DNA from: an uncultured Campylobacter sp. | Lineage (GTDB): Bacteria; Campylobacterota; Campylobacteria; Campylobacterales; Campylobacteraceae | Assembly: GCF_937949835.1 (NCBI RefSeq) | Contig: NZ_CALEDC010000014.1 | Coordinates: 1 to 9,520, forward strand | Direction: 5' to 3' | DNA: 9,520 nt | Shown here: positions 1 through 6,438 of the stretch, piece by piece | Numbering within the stretch: the first letter of the stretch is position 1 | Layout of the letters: every line of letters begins with the position of its first letter | The notes under the pieces: generated by a model | The model's database searches: none | What the model was told of the DNA's origin: nothing | The model's input: only the letters and a program-made list of their open reading frames with translations | Made by a program: the position numbers and the translations under genes

Positions 1-37
1 TAGTTTTTAGCAAAATTTGACCTAAATTTAAGAATTC

Positions 38-355
38 TTGAGATTTATCTTTACGGCGTTGTTTTGCATGCTAGTCGCGGGTTGCGCAGTGCTAAAATAG
101 TAAAAAAATATCGAAGAACAGGGGGAAGATTTCAAAAGAACGGAATATGAATTTCTAAGGAAAGCTGAAAAATACGGCGCAAATTTAGTATTGATCAAAG
201 AAAAAGCCTTAAATAAAACTCAAGTAGATACCGGCGAGCGCGAAGAAATAGAGACGATAACCAAAACAGGGCAGCCGAGAAAGGTAAAAAGAGCCGTTAT
301 GAAGGATGTGGAATTCTATAAGATTGTGGGTGATTTTTATAAGATGGCGGATTAA
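38..355 (+). pseudogene. Broken small lipoprotein gene (two tandem in-frame stops)
   Basis: One reading frame runs from a TTG at 38 to a TAA at 353-355 and is interrupted only by TAG TAA at 98-103. The first 20 codons encode a typical lipoprotein signal: a short basic start, a hydrophobic core, then a lipobox L-V-A-G-C with the lipidated Cys at 83-85. After the two stops the same frame stays open for 83 codons. This part is charged and lysine/glutamate-rich and ends in D-F-Y-K-M-A-D. There is no good restart; the first in-frame ATG is at 299. I read this as an inactivated gene for an exported lipoprotein of roughly 105 residues. A -1 change in the A4 run at 94-97 plus a +1 change in the A7 run at 102-108 would also restore one open frame, so compensating indels or a sequencing error are alternatives to two nonsense mutations. 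The start codon is inferred from the signal peptide; the Shine-Dalgarno is weak. I do not recognise the family. Confidence 0.6.
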
Positions 356-365
356 ATCCGCCTTT
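346..365 (+). terminator. Rho-independent terminator ending the lipoprotein remnant
   Basis: GGCGGAT (346-352) and ATCCGCC (356-362) form a perfect 7-bp GC-rich stem. The 3-nt loop, 353-355, is exactly the TAA stop codon of the upstream frame. Only a short T run (363-365) follows, so efficiency may be modest. It separates the lipoprotein remnant from rplY. Confidence 0.6.
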
Positions 366-408
366 GAATTCCGATAGGCGCTTAAATAGATTTAAAGCAA
401 TATTTGGC

Positions 409-414
409 TATTAT
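409..414 (+). promoter_or_regulatory. Candidate -10 element for the rplY operon
   Basis: TATTAT lies 31 bp upstream of the rplY start codon in an A/T-rich stretch just after the upstream terminator. A TG is close by at 405-406, but spaced two bases from the hexamer instead of one. Campylobacter sigma-70 promoters generally lack a conserved -35 box, and I see none. The position is plausible; the assignment is inference from sequence alone. Confidence 0.35.
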
Positions 415-444
415 CACGTTTCATTTTTTCACAAAGGAAACCTA

Positions 445-981
445 ATGTTAGAAGGTATCGTTAGAGATAGTATCGGTAAAAGGGCTTCAAAATCCCTAAA
501 ACGAGATGGTTATCTAATCGCTAATATTTATGCGAAAGGATTTGAAAATATTAACGCAGCGTTTAAAGTAAACGACTTTATCAAAGCTATGCGCGCAAAA
601 GAAGATCTTCCTTTCGAGGTTAGCGTGGGCGGTAAGACATATCGCGTCATCGTGCAAGAATACCAAAAGCACCCCGTCACAAATACCCTAATTCACGTAG
701 ATTTGCGAGTAGTTCAGGATGACGTCGTAAGCAAATATTTAGTGCCGGTTAAGGTAACTGGCGTCGCTAAAGGGCTAAAAAATAAAGGTATTTTGGTGCA
801 ATCCAAGCGCCGTATCGCCGTAAAATGCGCCGGCAAAGATCTACCAAACGATTTTACGCTCGATGTAAGTGATCTTGACGTAGGCGATTCGCTTTTGATC
901 CGCGATATTCCGGTAAAAGAGGGCGTCAGCATCATCCTAGACGGCTCGGTAGCGGTAGTCGGAGTTACTTCGGCTAAATAG
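445..981 (+). CDS. rplY: 50S ribosomal protein L25 / general stress protein Ctc
   Basis: Ribosomal protein of the bL25 (Ctc/TL5) family, which binds 5S rRNA in the large subunit. The 178-residue product has the long two-domain form: an N-terminal L25 RNA-binding domain (about 1-90, including the N-T-L-I-H-V-D-L stretch) and a C-terminal Ctc/TL5 beta domain (about 91-178). I chose the ATG at 445 because AAAGGAAA (433-440) sits just ahead of it and L-E-G-I-V-R-D is the normal family N-terminus. The frame is open back to a TTG at 364, but that would add 27 residues unrelated to the family and run through the candidate promoter. The gene is 8 bp from pth, a pairing common across bacteria, and the two are probably co-transcribed. 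Confidence 0.93.
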   Translation: MLEGIVRDSIGKRASKSLKRDGYLIANIYAKGFENINAAFKVNDFIKAMRAKEDLPFEVSVGGKTYRVIVQEYQKHPVTNTLIHVDLRVVQDDVVSKYLVPVKVTGVAKGLKNKGILVQSKRRIAVKCAGKDLPNDFTLDVSDLDVGDSLLIRDIPVKEGVSIILDGSVAVVGVTSAK

Positions 982-989
982 GGGCGCCT

Positions 990-1547
990 ATGATACTGAT
1001 CGCAGGACTTGGGAATCCTGCTCAGAAATACGCAGACACCAGACACAATGTCGGTTTTATGCTAATCGACGAAATTTTAAAGACGGGCGGCTTTAGCGAG
1101 CTCGGTTCGTCTAAATTCCAAGGCGAGCTTTTTAAAAAGGGCTCGCTTCTTCTTTTAAAACCCCAAACTTTTATGAACTTAAGCGGCAACTCCGTAAAAG
1201 CGGTGAATGATTTTTATAAGCCCGAGCGCATCATTGTGGTGCACGACGATATAGATTTGGATCTAGGCGCCGTTAAATTTAAAAAAGGCGGCAGTAGCGG
1301 CGGGCACAACGGTATCAAATCGATTGATGCGCTAATCGGTGTAGATTACGAGCGCGTGCGTATCGGCGTGGGCAAAAAACAGCAAGGGCAGGATGCAGCC
1401 AGTTTCGTACTCGGAAATTTTAACGAAAGTGAGCGCGAGAAGCTGAGCGAAATTTTACCCTACGTCGCGCGCGCGGTAGAGGAGCTCATTTGCTCGGATA
1501 TAGAGCAGATCGCGCAAAAATTTACGATTAAAAAGGCTAGGGTGTGA
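990..1547 (+). CDS. pth: Peptidyl-tRNA hydrolase
   Basis: Cytosolic Pth1-family enzyme that releases tRNA from prematurely dropped peptidyl-tRNA. The product has 185 residues, normal for the family. Visible signature blocks: G-L-G-N-P at 6-10, the catalytic histidine H19 in [16 protein letters not shown] at 57-66 (N63), V-H-D-D-I-D-L at 84-90, and G-G-H-N-G at 104-108 (N107). These match the substrate-contacting Asn, His and Asp residues of the E. coli enzyme. It starts with ATG 8 bp after rplY, preceded by an AGGGG-like ribosome site. Its end overlaps the next gene in a GTGA junction, suggesting translational coupling. Nothing is missing or unusual. Confidence 0.95.
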   Translation: MILIAGLGNPAQKYADTRHNVGFMLIDEILKTGGFSELGSSKFQGELFKKGSLLLLKPQTFMNLSGNSVKAVNDFYKPERIIVVHDDIDLDLGAVKFKKGGSSGGHNGIKSIDALIGVDYERVRIGVGKKQQGQDAASFVLGNFNESEREKLSEILPYVARAVEELICSDIEQIAQKFTIKKARV

Positions 1548-2590
1548 AGTTATATGTAAAATACGCGGCTCTTTCCTATCTGAAGTATTTTTTTATACTT
1601 CTAATAGCCCTTGAGTGCTTTTACGTAGGCATCGACGTGCTTACCAATCTCAAAGATTTTCCCTCAAGCGCGAATACTGCTCTTTTGTATATTGCTCTAA
1701 CCGCAGCGGTCGCGCTTAGCTACACGCTGCCGCTAAGTCTTATTTTTGCGCTTATTTTGATGGGCTTTAATATGATCCGTAGCAACGAGCTGGTGAGCTT
1801 TTATGCGCTTGGAGTTAGCAAAAATGCTCTGATAATCCCTCCATTTTTGATCGCACTTACGATTACTGCGGGCTTTATAGCTTTAAATTCCACCTCGTTT
1901 GCATACGCATTAAAATTTCAAAAGAATTTAACCGATTTATCGCCTACGGGGGGAGATATGTTTTTGAAATTTGAGGGTAAATATATCTACATCAAAGCTC
2001 TAAACGGCAAAAACGCAAATGATATAACGATCTTTAATATAGGGGATAACTCCGTTGCTTCACGCTCGCACGCAAGCTCTGGCGAATACGCAGGCAAAAT
2101 TTGGCATCTACGCGACGTAAATACCACCACTTTACCAGCGCAGCTTAAGCTTGGAGGAAGTGGATTAAGAAGTGAGTTTAACGTGCAGAGCGAGGCGCTT
2201 AAGGGCTTTGATCCAAGCTCAATTGCAAGCGTTTATGATACGAGTAATGTATATTCGATCAGGGATGCTTTGCGTTCGATCCGCACCTTTTCGCATCAAG
2301 GCGTGAATATCTCCACTATAAAAGCAAGCCTTTATAATATGATATTTTTTCCGTTATTTGCGCCTTTGGCAGTATTGGTGCTGTATTATTACCTGCCCGT
2401 TACGGGGCGATTTTTTAATCTTGCGCTACTAAGTTTCGGATTTTTTATCGCTACGCTATGCGCTTGGGGCGTGCTTTTCGTGTTAATTAGGTTTTCTCTC
2501 AACGGCGTTATCATCCCAGAACTCGGCATTATCGTGCCCATAACAGCGTTATTAGGCTTTGCGGCATTTTTAGTTTTTAAGCATCGTTAA
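1544..2590 (+). CDS. LptF/LptG-family inner-membrane permease (YjgP/YjgQ)
   Basis: A 348-residue membrane protein of the LptF/LptG family, the transmembrane partners of LptB that extract lipopolysaccharide or lipooligosaccharide from the inner membrane. The layout fits. Hydrophobic helices lie at about 14-34, 45-75 and 95-115. A hydrophilic periplasmic beta-jellyroll region spans about 125-255. Three more helices lie at about 265-287, 290-318 and 323-345. The cytoplasmic coupling segment [14 protein letters not shown] at 79-92 is the typical family motif after the second membrane segment. Translation starts at GTG 1544, overlapping the pth stop as GTGA, with AAGG upstream. It corresponds by position to C. 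jejuni Cj0313. Sequence alone does not let me decide between LptF and LptG, so I give no symbol. Confidence 0.85.
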   Translation: MKLYVKYAALSYLKYFFILLIALECFYVGIDVLTNLKDFPSSANTALLYIALTAAVALSYTLPLSLIFALILMGFNMIRSNELVSFYALGVSKNALIIPPFLIALTITAGFIALNSTSFAYALKFQKNLTDLSPTGGDMFLKFEGKYIYIKALNGKNANDITIFNIGDNSVASRSHASSGEYAGKIWHLRDVNTTTLPAQLKLGGSGLRSEFNVQSEALKGFDPSSIASVYDTSNVYSIRDALRSIRTFSHQGVNISTIKASLYNMIFFPLFAPLAVLVLYYYLPVTGRFFNLALLSFGFFIATLCAWGVLFVLIRFSLNGVIIPELGIIVPITALLGFAAFLVFKHR

Positions 2591-2599
2591 GCCTTGATT

Positions 2600-2608
2600 T
2601 GTTAGAAT
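2600..2608 (+). promoter_or_regulatory. Candidate extended -10 promoter upstream of lysA
   Basis: TG-T-TAGAAT matches the extended -10 form (TGN then a TATAAT-like hexamer) used by Campylobacter sigma-70. It lies in the 45-bp gap between the permease stop and the lysA start, the only real gap before the overlapping lysA-to-dxs run. That makes it a reasonable start for this operon, though read-through from rplY-pth is also possible. Confidence 0.4.
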
Positions 2609-2635
2609 GGCGCAAAATTTATCGGTGGAAATTCT

Positions 2636-3949
2636 ATGGATTATTCAAGCTTAGCCCGCAAATACGGCACCCCTTTATACGTTTACGATTTTAACGAAAT
2701 ACAAAAGAATTTCATAGCGCTCAAAGAGGCTTTCGCAGCGCGCAAGTCGCTCGTTTGCTTCGCGATTAAAGCCAATTCCAACCTTAGCGTTTTGAAGTTT
2801 TTGTCAGATCTTGGCAGCGGCTTTGACTGCGTCAGTATCGGCGAGCTGCGCCGCGCTCTGTATATCGGCGCAAAGAGCTATAAGATCATATTCTCGGGCG
2901 TCGGTAAGCAAGACAGCGAGCTCGAGTTTGCGCTAAAGTCAGACATCTTGCTGATAAATTTAGAAAGCGAAGCCGAGATGCTGCGTCTGGAGCGGATCGC
3001 GCAAAAGCTAAATAAGCCCGCTCGCATCAGCATCCGCGTAAATCCAAACGTCGATGCCAAGACCCACCCCTACATCTCCACGGGGCTAAATGAGAACAAA
3101 TTCGGCGTCAGCATCGAGACCGCGCGCAAGATGTATATCTACGCCAAAAAGAGCAAATTTTTAAACCCAGTCGGTATCCACTTTCACATCGGCAGCCAGC
3201 TTACGGACATCTCTCCGATCTGCGACGCCGCAAAGATCGTAAGCGATCTGCTACGCGAGCTGCGAGCCCTTGAGATCGATATAAAATTTTTCGACGTGGG
3301 CGGCGGCATCGGCATCCGCTACGAGGATGAAAAACAGATCGTGCTCTACGACTACGCGCAAGGAATTTTAAAGAGCCTAAGCGGTCTAGACGTCACGATC
3401 GTGTGCGAGCCCGGGCGCTTCATAGCAGGAGCAGCGGGAGTCTTCCTTACCCGCGTGCTTTACGAAAAACAAAACTGCGGCAAGCGCTTCGTCATCGTTG
3501 ACGGCGCGATGAACGATCTCATACGCCCGAGCCTCTACGGCGCGCACCACGCCATCGAGATCATTGGCGCTTCGGAGGGTATAAATTTAAACGAACCGGA
3601 CGCAAGCGAAGTAAATTTAGGCAGCAGAGGCGAGGATCAAACAAGCGGCTCTGACGCGGATCAAAAAAATTTGGGCGGCGTAAATTTAGCCGAAACTAGC
3701 CTCTGCGACGTCGTCGGTCCGATCTGCGAAAGCGGCGACTTTTTAGCCAAAGGGGTGAGCTTGCCTAGCCTGCAAAGCGGCGATCTGCTCGCGATAAAAA
3801 GCGCCGGCGCCTACGGCTTTTCGATGTCGAGCAACTACAACACCCGCTGTCGCGCCGCAGAGGTCGCGGTTTACGACGGACAGGACCGCCTGATTAGAAA
3901 GCGCGAGAGCTTTGATGAACTAATCGCGCTAGAAAAGGATCTCGTATGA
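2636..3949 (+). CDS. lysA: Diaminopimelate decarboxylase (with low-complexity insertion)
   Basis: PLP-dependent fold-type III decarboxylase that converts meso-diaminopimelate to L-lysine, the last step of lysine biosynthesis. Family marks: A-I-K-A-N with the PLP lysine K45, F-G-V-S at 156-159, H-I-G-S-Q at 184-188, D-V-G-G-G at 220-224, E-P-G-R at 258-261, and C-E-S-G-D at 364-368, where the Cys comes from the partner subunit's active site. G-A-Y-G-F-S-M at 391-397 is also normal. At 437 residues it is about 35 longer than I recall for C. jejuni. The excess maps to about residues 313-352, a hydrophilic low-complexity stretch just before C-E-S-G-D. All catalytic blocks are intact, so I expect an active enzyme. 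ATG 2636 has a GGTGGA-like ribosome site. The stop overlaps the next ATG as ATGA. Confidence 0.95.
   Translation: MDYSSLARKYGTPLYVYDFNEIQKNFIALKEAFAARKSLVCFAIKANSNLSVLKFLSDLGSGFDCVSIGELRRALYIGAKSYKIIFSGVGKQDSELEFALKSDILLINLESEAEMLRLERIAQKLNKPARISIRVNPNVDAKTHPYISTGLNENKFGVSIETARKMYIYAKKSKFLNPVGIHFHIGSQLTDISPICDAAKIVSDLLRELRALEIDIKFFDVGGGIGIRYEDEKQIVLYDYAQGILKSLSGLDVTIVCEPGRFIAGAAGVFLTRVLYEKQNCGKRFVIVDGAMNDLIRPSLYGAHHAIEIIGASEGINLNEPDASEVNLGSRGEDQTSGSDADQKNLGGVNLAETSLCDVVGPICESGDFLAKGVSLPSLQSGDLLAIKSAGAYGFSMSSNYNTRCRAAEVAVYDGQDRLIRKRESFDELIALEKDLV
3583..3687 (+). repeat. AAATTT cluster inside the lysA insertion
   Basis: Four AAATTT copies at 3583, 3613, 3667 and 3682 lie within 105 bp. They are all in the same codon phase (NNA-AAT-TTN) and give I-N-L, V-N-L, K-N-L and V-N-L. 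Spacings are 30, 54 and 15 bp, all multiples of three. The DNA between copies is not obviously repeated. The cluster coincides with the segment of LysA that has no counterpart in the normal-length family. Confidence 0.7.
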
Positions 3950-4269
3950 TCCGCGCGGTGAGCCGTCTAAAACGCAGCGCAATCTTAAATTTCAAATCCG
4001 AGCGCGCAGCGGCTTTAAATTTTAACGCAGCAGCAAGCGCGGCCCTAAATTTTAAATGCACCGCCGCTTTAAATTTCAGATCCCGCTGCGACGAATTTTA
4101 TCGCGCCTTTTTAGCGCGCGGAAGTTGCAGCGCAGCTATCCTAAGCGATGAAATTTTAAGTTCGCGCGGTAAGAATTTCAAAGCCTGCGGCAAGAGTGGC
4201 GGCGTGAAATTTTTAAAACCGAAATTTAGGGGCGAGCAAAAGGAGGGTTGTGATGCAAAACATCGATGA
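3946..4269 (+). CDS. Hypothetical low-complexity protein with LNF repeats
   Basis: A 107-codon frame with no recognisable family. It starts with ATG overlapping the lysA stop (ATGA) and ends 17 bp inside pheA, an arrangement compatible with translational coupling. The predicted product is basic and low-complexity. Residues 13-44 hold four L-N-F units, three of them preceded by Ala, at 10-, 10- and 8-residue spacing. The remainder is rich in Ser, Lys, Arg, Cys and Gly, without membrane helices or a signal peptide. C. jejuni has a HAD-superfamily hydrolase gene (Cj0315) here; no HAD D-x-D-x-T motif is present. The frame may be open only because the AAATTT units fall in phase, in which case this is spacer DNA. 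I lean slightly toward non-coding or a recently arisen ORF. Confidence 0.35.
   Translation: MIRAVSRLKRSAILNFKSERAAALNFNAAASAALNFKCTAALNFRSRCDEFYRAFLARGSCSAAILSDEILSSRGKNFKACGKSGGVKFLKPKFRGEQKEGCDAKHR
3987..4076 (+). repeat. Regularly spaced AAATTT repeats
   Basis: AAATTT occurs at 3987, 4017, 4047 and 4071, with spacings of 30, 30 and 24 bp, separated by GC-rich Ala/Ser/Arg codons. All four lie in the same NNA-AAT-TTN phase as the lysA cluster and encode L-N-F. Three further copies follow at 4151, 4207 and 4222 in other phases, so the 307 bp between lysA and pheA holds seven copies, against about 0.1 expected by chance. Confidence 0.7.
4240..4247 (+). promoter_or_regulatory. Strong ribosome binding site that sets the pheA start
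   Basis: AAGGAGGG is close to a perfect anti-Shine-Dalgarno match. It ends 5 nt before the ATG at 4253 but only 2 nt before the alternative GTG at 4250, so the ATG is the likely start. Confidence 0.75.
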
Positions 4270-5329
4270 TCTGCGCGTTTGTATCGACAGGCTGGATGAT
4301 GAAATTTTGCGCCTTATCGACGAGCGCATGGGGTTTGTCAAAAAGATCGGCGAGCTGAAGCAGACCGCGGGCAGCGCGATCTACCGCCCGGAGCGCGAGC
4401 GCTCGATCATCAGCAGGCTGGACGGCGGAAAGGCGCGAAATTTAAGCAAAGAGGCGATCGAGGCGATATTTTTTGAAATTTTTTCGGTTTCGCGAAATTT
4501 AGAAAAGCCGCAGATCGTCGCGTTTTTAGGGCCTTTCGGCACCTATTCGCACCAAGCCGCCAAGAGCCGCTTCGGCGCGGTAAGCTCCTATCTGCCGCTC
4601 TCAAACATCGAGGCGGTCTTTAAGGAGCTTGATAGCGGCGAGGCCAAATACGGCGTCGTGCCGATCGAAAATAATACCGAAGGCGCGGTAGGCGCGACGC
4701 TTGATTGCTTGCGAAAATACGAAGGCGTCAAGATCGTCGCCGAAATTTATATGGATATCCACCACTGCTTTGCGAGCCATTGCGACGACGTAAGCACGGT
4801 GGATCAGATATTCTCGCATCCGCAAGGATACAATCAGTGCCTTAAATTTTTAGACGATCACGGCCTTAGCGGCGTTAAATTTACCGCGACCAAATCGACC
4901 GCGCTTGCGGCGCAGATGGCGGCTGCTACGCCGCACTCCGCCGCGATCTGCTCCAAGATCGCCGCCGATCTTTACGGCGTGCCGATGATGTTTCAAAAGA
5001 TCGAGGACAACTCCGCCAATCGCACGCGCTTTTTCGTGCTGAGCGACTTTAAAAACCAAAAGAGCGACCGCAACAAAACGAGCATCCTAGCCAAAACCGA
5101 CGACCGTCCGGGCGGGCTCGTGGACTTTTTGCAGATGTTTCGCAACGAGGGGATAAATTTAACCAAATTAGAAAGCCGCCCGATCAAGCTTAGGGATTTT
5201 AAATGCGTCTTTTATGTCGATTTTGAGGGACACATCGACGACGAGCGCGTGGCGCGCGTGCTGCAAAACGCGCAGAAAAACGGCCACGAAATCACATGGC
5301 TGGGAAGTTACATAAACGGAGGGGAGTGA
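4253..5329 (+). CDS. pheA: Bifunctional chorismate mutase / prephenate dehydratase
   Basis: P-protein that converts chorismate to prephenate and then to phenylpyruvate, committing flux to phenylalanine. Domain order in the 358 residues: AroQ-type chorismate mutase (about 1-80, with the helical [13 protein letters not shown] start and the R-P-E-R-E-R-S-I segment at 45-52), prephenate dehydratase (about 88-265, with G-P-F-G-T-Y-S-H at 93-100, P-I-E-N at 137-140 and the catalytic T-R-F motif at 258-260), then an ACT regulatory domain (about 275-350). The ACT domain carries G-G-L-V at 287-290 and E-S-R-P at 307-310, the Phe-binding motifs behind feedback inhibition in E. coli PheA. All domains look complete. 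The TGA stop shares one base with the hisC start (TGATG). Confidence 0.95.
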   Translation: MQNIDDLRVCIDRLDDEILRLIDERMGFVKKIGELKQTAGSAIYRPERERSIISRLDGGKARNLSKEAIEAIFFEIFSVSRNLEKPQIVAFLGPFGTYSHQAAKSRFGAVSSYLPLSNIEAVFKELDSGEAKYGVVPIENNTEGAVGATLDCLRKYEGVKIVAEIYMDIHHCFASHCDDVSTVDQIFSHPQGYNQCLKFLDDHGLSGVKFTATKSTALAAQMAAATPHSAAICSKIAADLYGVPMMFQKIEDNSANRTRFFVLSDFKNQKSDRNKTSILAKTDDRPGGLVDFLQMFRNEGINLTKLESRPIKLRDFKCVFYVDFEGHIDDERVARVLQNAQKNGHEITWLGSYINGGE

Positions 5330-6438
5330 TGAAATTTAACGAATTTGTAGAAAATCTAAGCAATTACGAAGCGGGCAAGCCGATCGAGCTTGTAGTGCGG
5401 GAGTTTGGTATCCGCAAGCAGGACGTGTTAAAGCTTGCCAGCAACGAAAATCCCTTCGGCACTAGCGAGGCGGTGCAGGATACGATCGCGCAAAACGCCG
5501 CCTGTGCACATCTTTACCCTGATGATTCGATGTATGAGCTAAAGGGCGCGCTCGCCTCTAAATTCGGCGTAGAACCCGAAAATATCATCATCGGCGCGGG
5601 CAGCGATCAGATCATCGAGTTCGCGCTGCACGCCAAGCTCAATTCGCGACGCGCGATACTGCAGGCGGGCGTCACTTTCGCGATGTACGGCATCTACGCA
5701 AGCCACTGCGAGGCTAAAGTTTACAAAACGAGCGCGCAGGAGCACGATCTAGCTGAGCTTTTAAAAATTTATAACGCGCACAGGGATGAAATTTCGGTCA
5801 TCTTTTTGTGCGTGCCGAATAATCCGCTGGGCGAGTGCTTGGATGCGGAGGCGGTGTATAAGTTCGCTGGCAGCGTGGATGAGGACACGCTTTTAGTGAT
5901 CGATGCCGCATACAACGAATTTGCAGCATTTAAAGATGAGCGCAAGAAGCTTGATCCTAAGCTTTTAATTCAAAATTTTAAAAACGTGCTCTATCTAGGC
6001 ACCTTCTCGAAAGTCTATGGCCTAGGCGGTATGCGCGTAGGCTACGGCATCGCGCCGCGGCAAATCATAAATGCGCTTTATAAGCTGCGACCGCCTTTTA
6101 ACATCACGACGCTTAGCCTCGCAGCGGCGATCGCGGCGCTAAAAGACGAGGCTTTCGTGCAAAGAAGCCTACAAAACAACGCCGTACAGATGAGCCGCTT
6201 CGAGGATTTTGCGCGCGAGCGAAATTTGGAATTTATCCCTAGCTACGCAAATTTCATCACGTTCAAACTTAGCCCGCCGCTAGATAGTAGCGAGCTTTGC
6301 GAGAAACTTCTGCGCCGCGGCATCATCATTAGAAATTTAAAAAGCTACGGGCTAAACGCCGTGCGCATCACGATCGGTACACCTGAGCAAAGTAGTCGCG
6401 TCCTAGACGCAATGGGAGAAATTTTGAGTGGATATTAA
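5329..6438 (+). CDS. hisC: Histidinol-phosphate / aromatic aminotransferase
   Basis: Fold-type I PLP aminotransferase of the HisC family (369 residues), which transaminates imidazole-acetol phosphate in histidine synthesis. Motifs: A-S-N-E-N-P-F-G at 37-44, P-N-N-P-L-G at 163-168 (N165), D192 in I-D-A-A-Y, the PLP-Schiff-base lysine K228 in G-T-F-S-K, G-M-R-V-G-Y-G at 234-240, and the C-terminal V-R-I-T-I-G-T motif. I chose ATG 5329, which has GGAGG (5318-5322) 6 nt upstream; the frame extends to 5296, but those codons only overlap pheA. Its position directly after pheA, away from any other his gene, suggests it may also transaminate phenylpyruvate, a dual activity established for HisC of Bacillus subtilis. 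That part is inference. Its 3' end overlaps dxs by 11 bp. Confidence 0.93.
   Translation: MKFNEFVENLSNYEAGKPIELVVREFGIRKQDVLKLASNENPFGTSEAVQDTIAQNAACAHLYPDDSMYELKGALASKFGVEPENIIIGAGSDQIIEFALHAKLNSRRAILQAGVTFAMYGIYASHCEAKVYKTSAQEHDLAELLKIYNAHRDEISVIFLCVPNNPLGECLDAEAVYKFAGSVDEDTLLVIDAAYNEFAAFKDERKKLDPKLLIQNFKNVLYLGTFSKVYGLGGMRVGYGIAPRQIINALYKLRPPFNITTLSLAAAIAALKDEAFVQRSLQNNAVQMSRFEDFARERNLEFIPSYANFITFKLSPPLDSSELCEKLLRRGIIIRNLKSYGLNAVRITIGTPEQSSRVLDAMGEILSGY

Noticed and set aside
364..444. N-terminal extension of rplY from TTG 364
   Set aside because: The extra 27 residues do not match the L25 family, the frame would pass through the candidate promoter, and a good ribosome site precedes ATG 445.
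714..1046. Antisense 110-codon frame across rplY and pth
   Set aside because: It is the shadow of two confidently identified genes, with no recognisable protein features.
3987..4227. CRISPR-like array of spaced AAATTT units
   Set aside because: The repeat unit is only 6 bp, spacers vary (15-80 bp) and no cas genes are present; it is not a CRISPR array.
4250..4252. GTG start for pheA one codon upstream
   Set aside because: It sits only 2 nt after the strong AAGGAGGG site; ATG 4253 has proper spacing.
5296..5328. Upstream ATG for hisC
   Set aside because: It adds 11 residues that only overlap the pheA end and have no ribosome site; ATG 5329 has GGAGG at the right distance and the family N-terminus.
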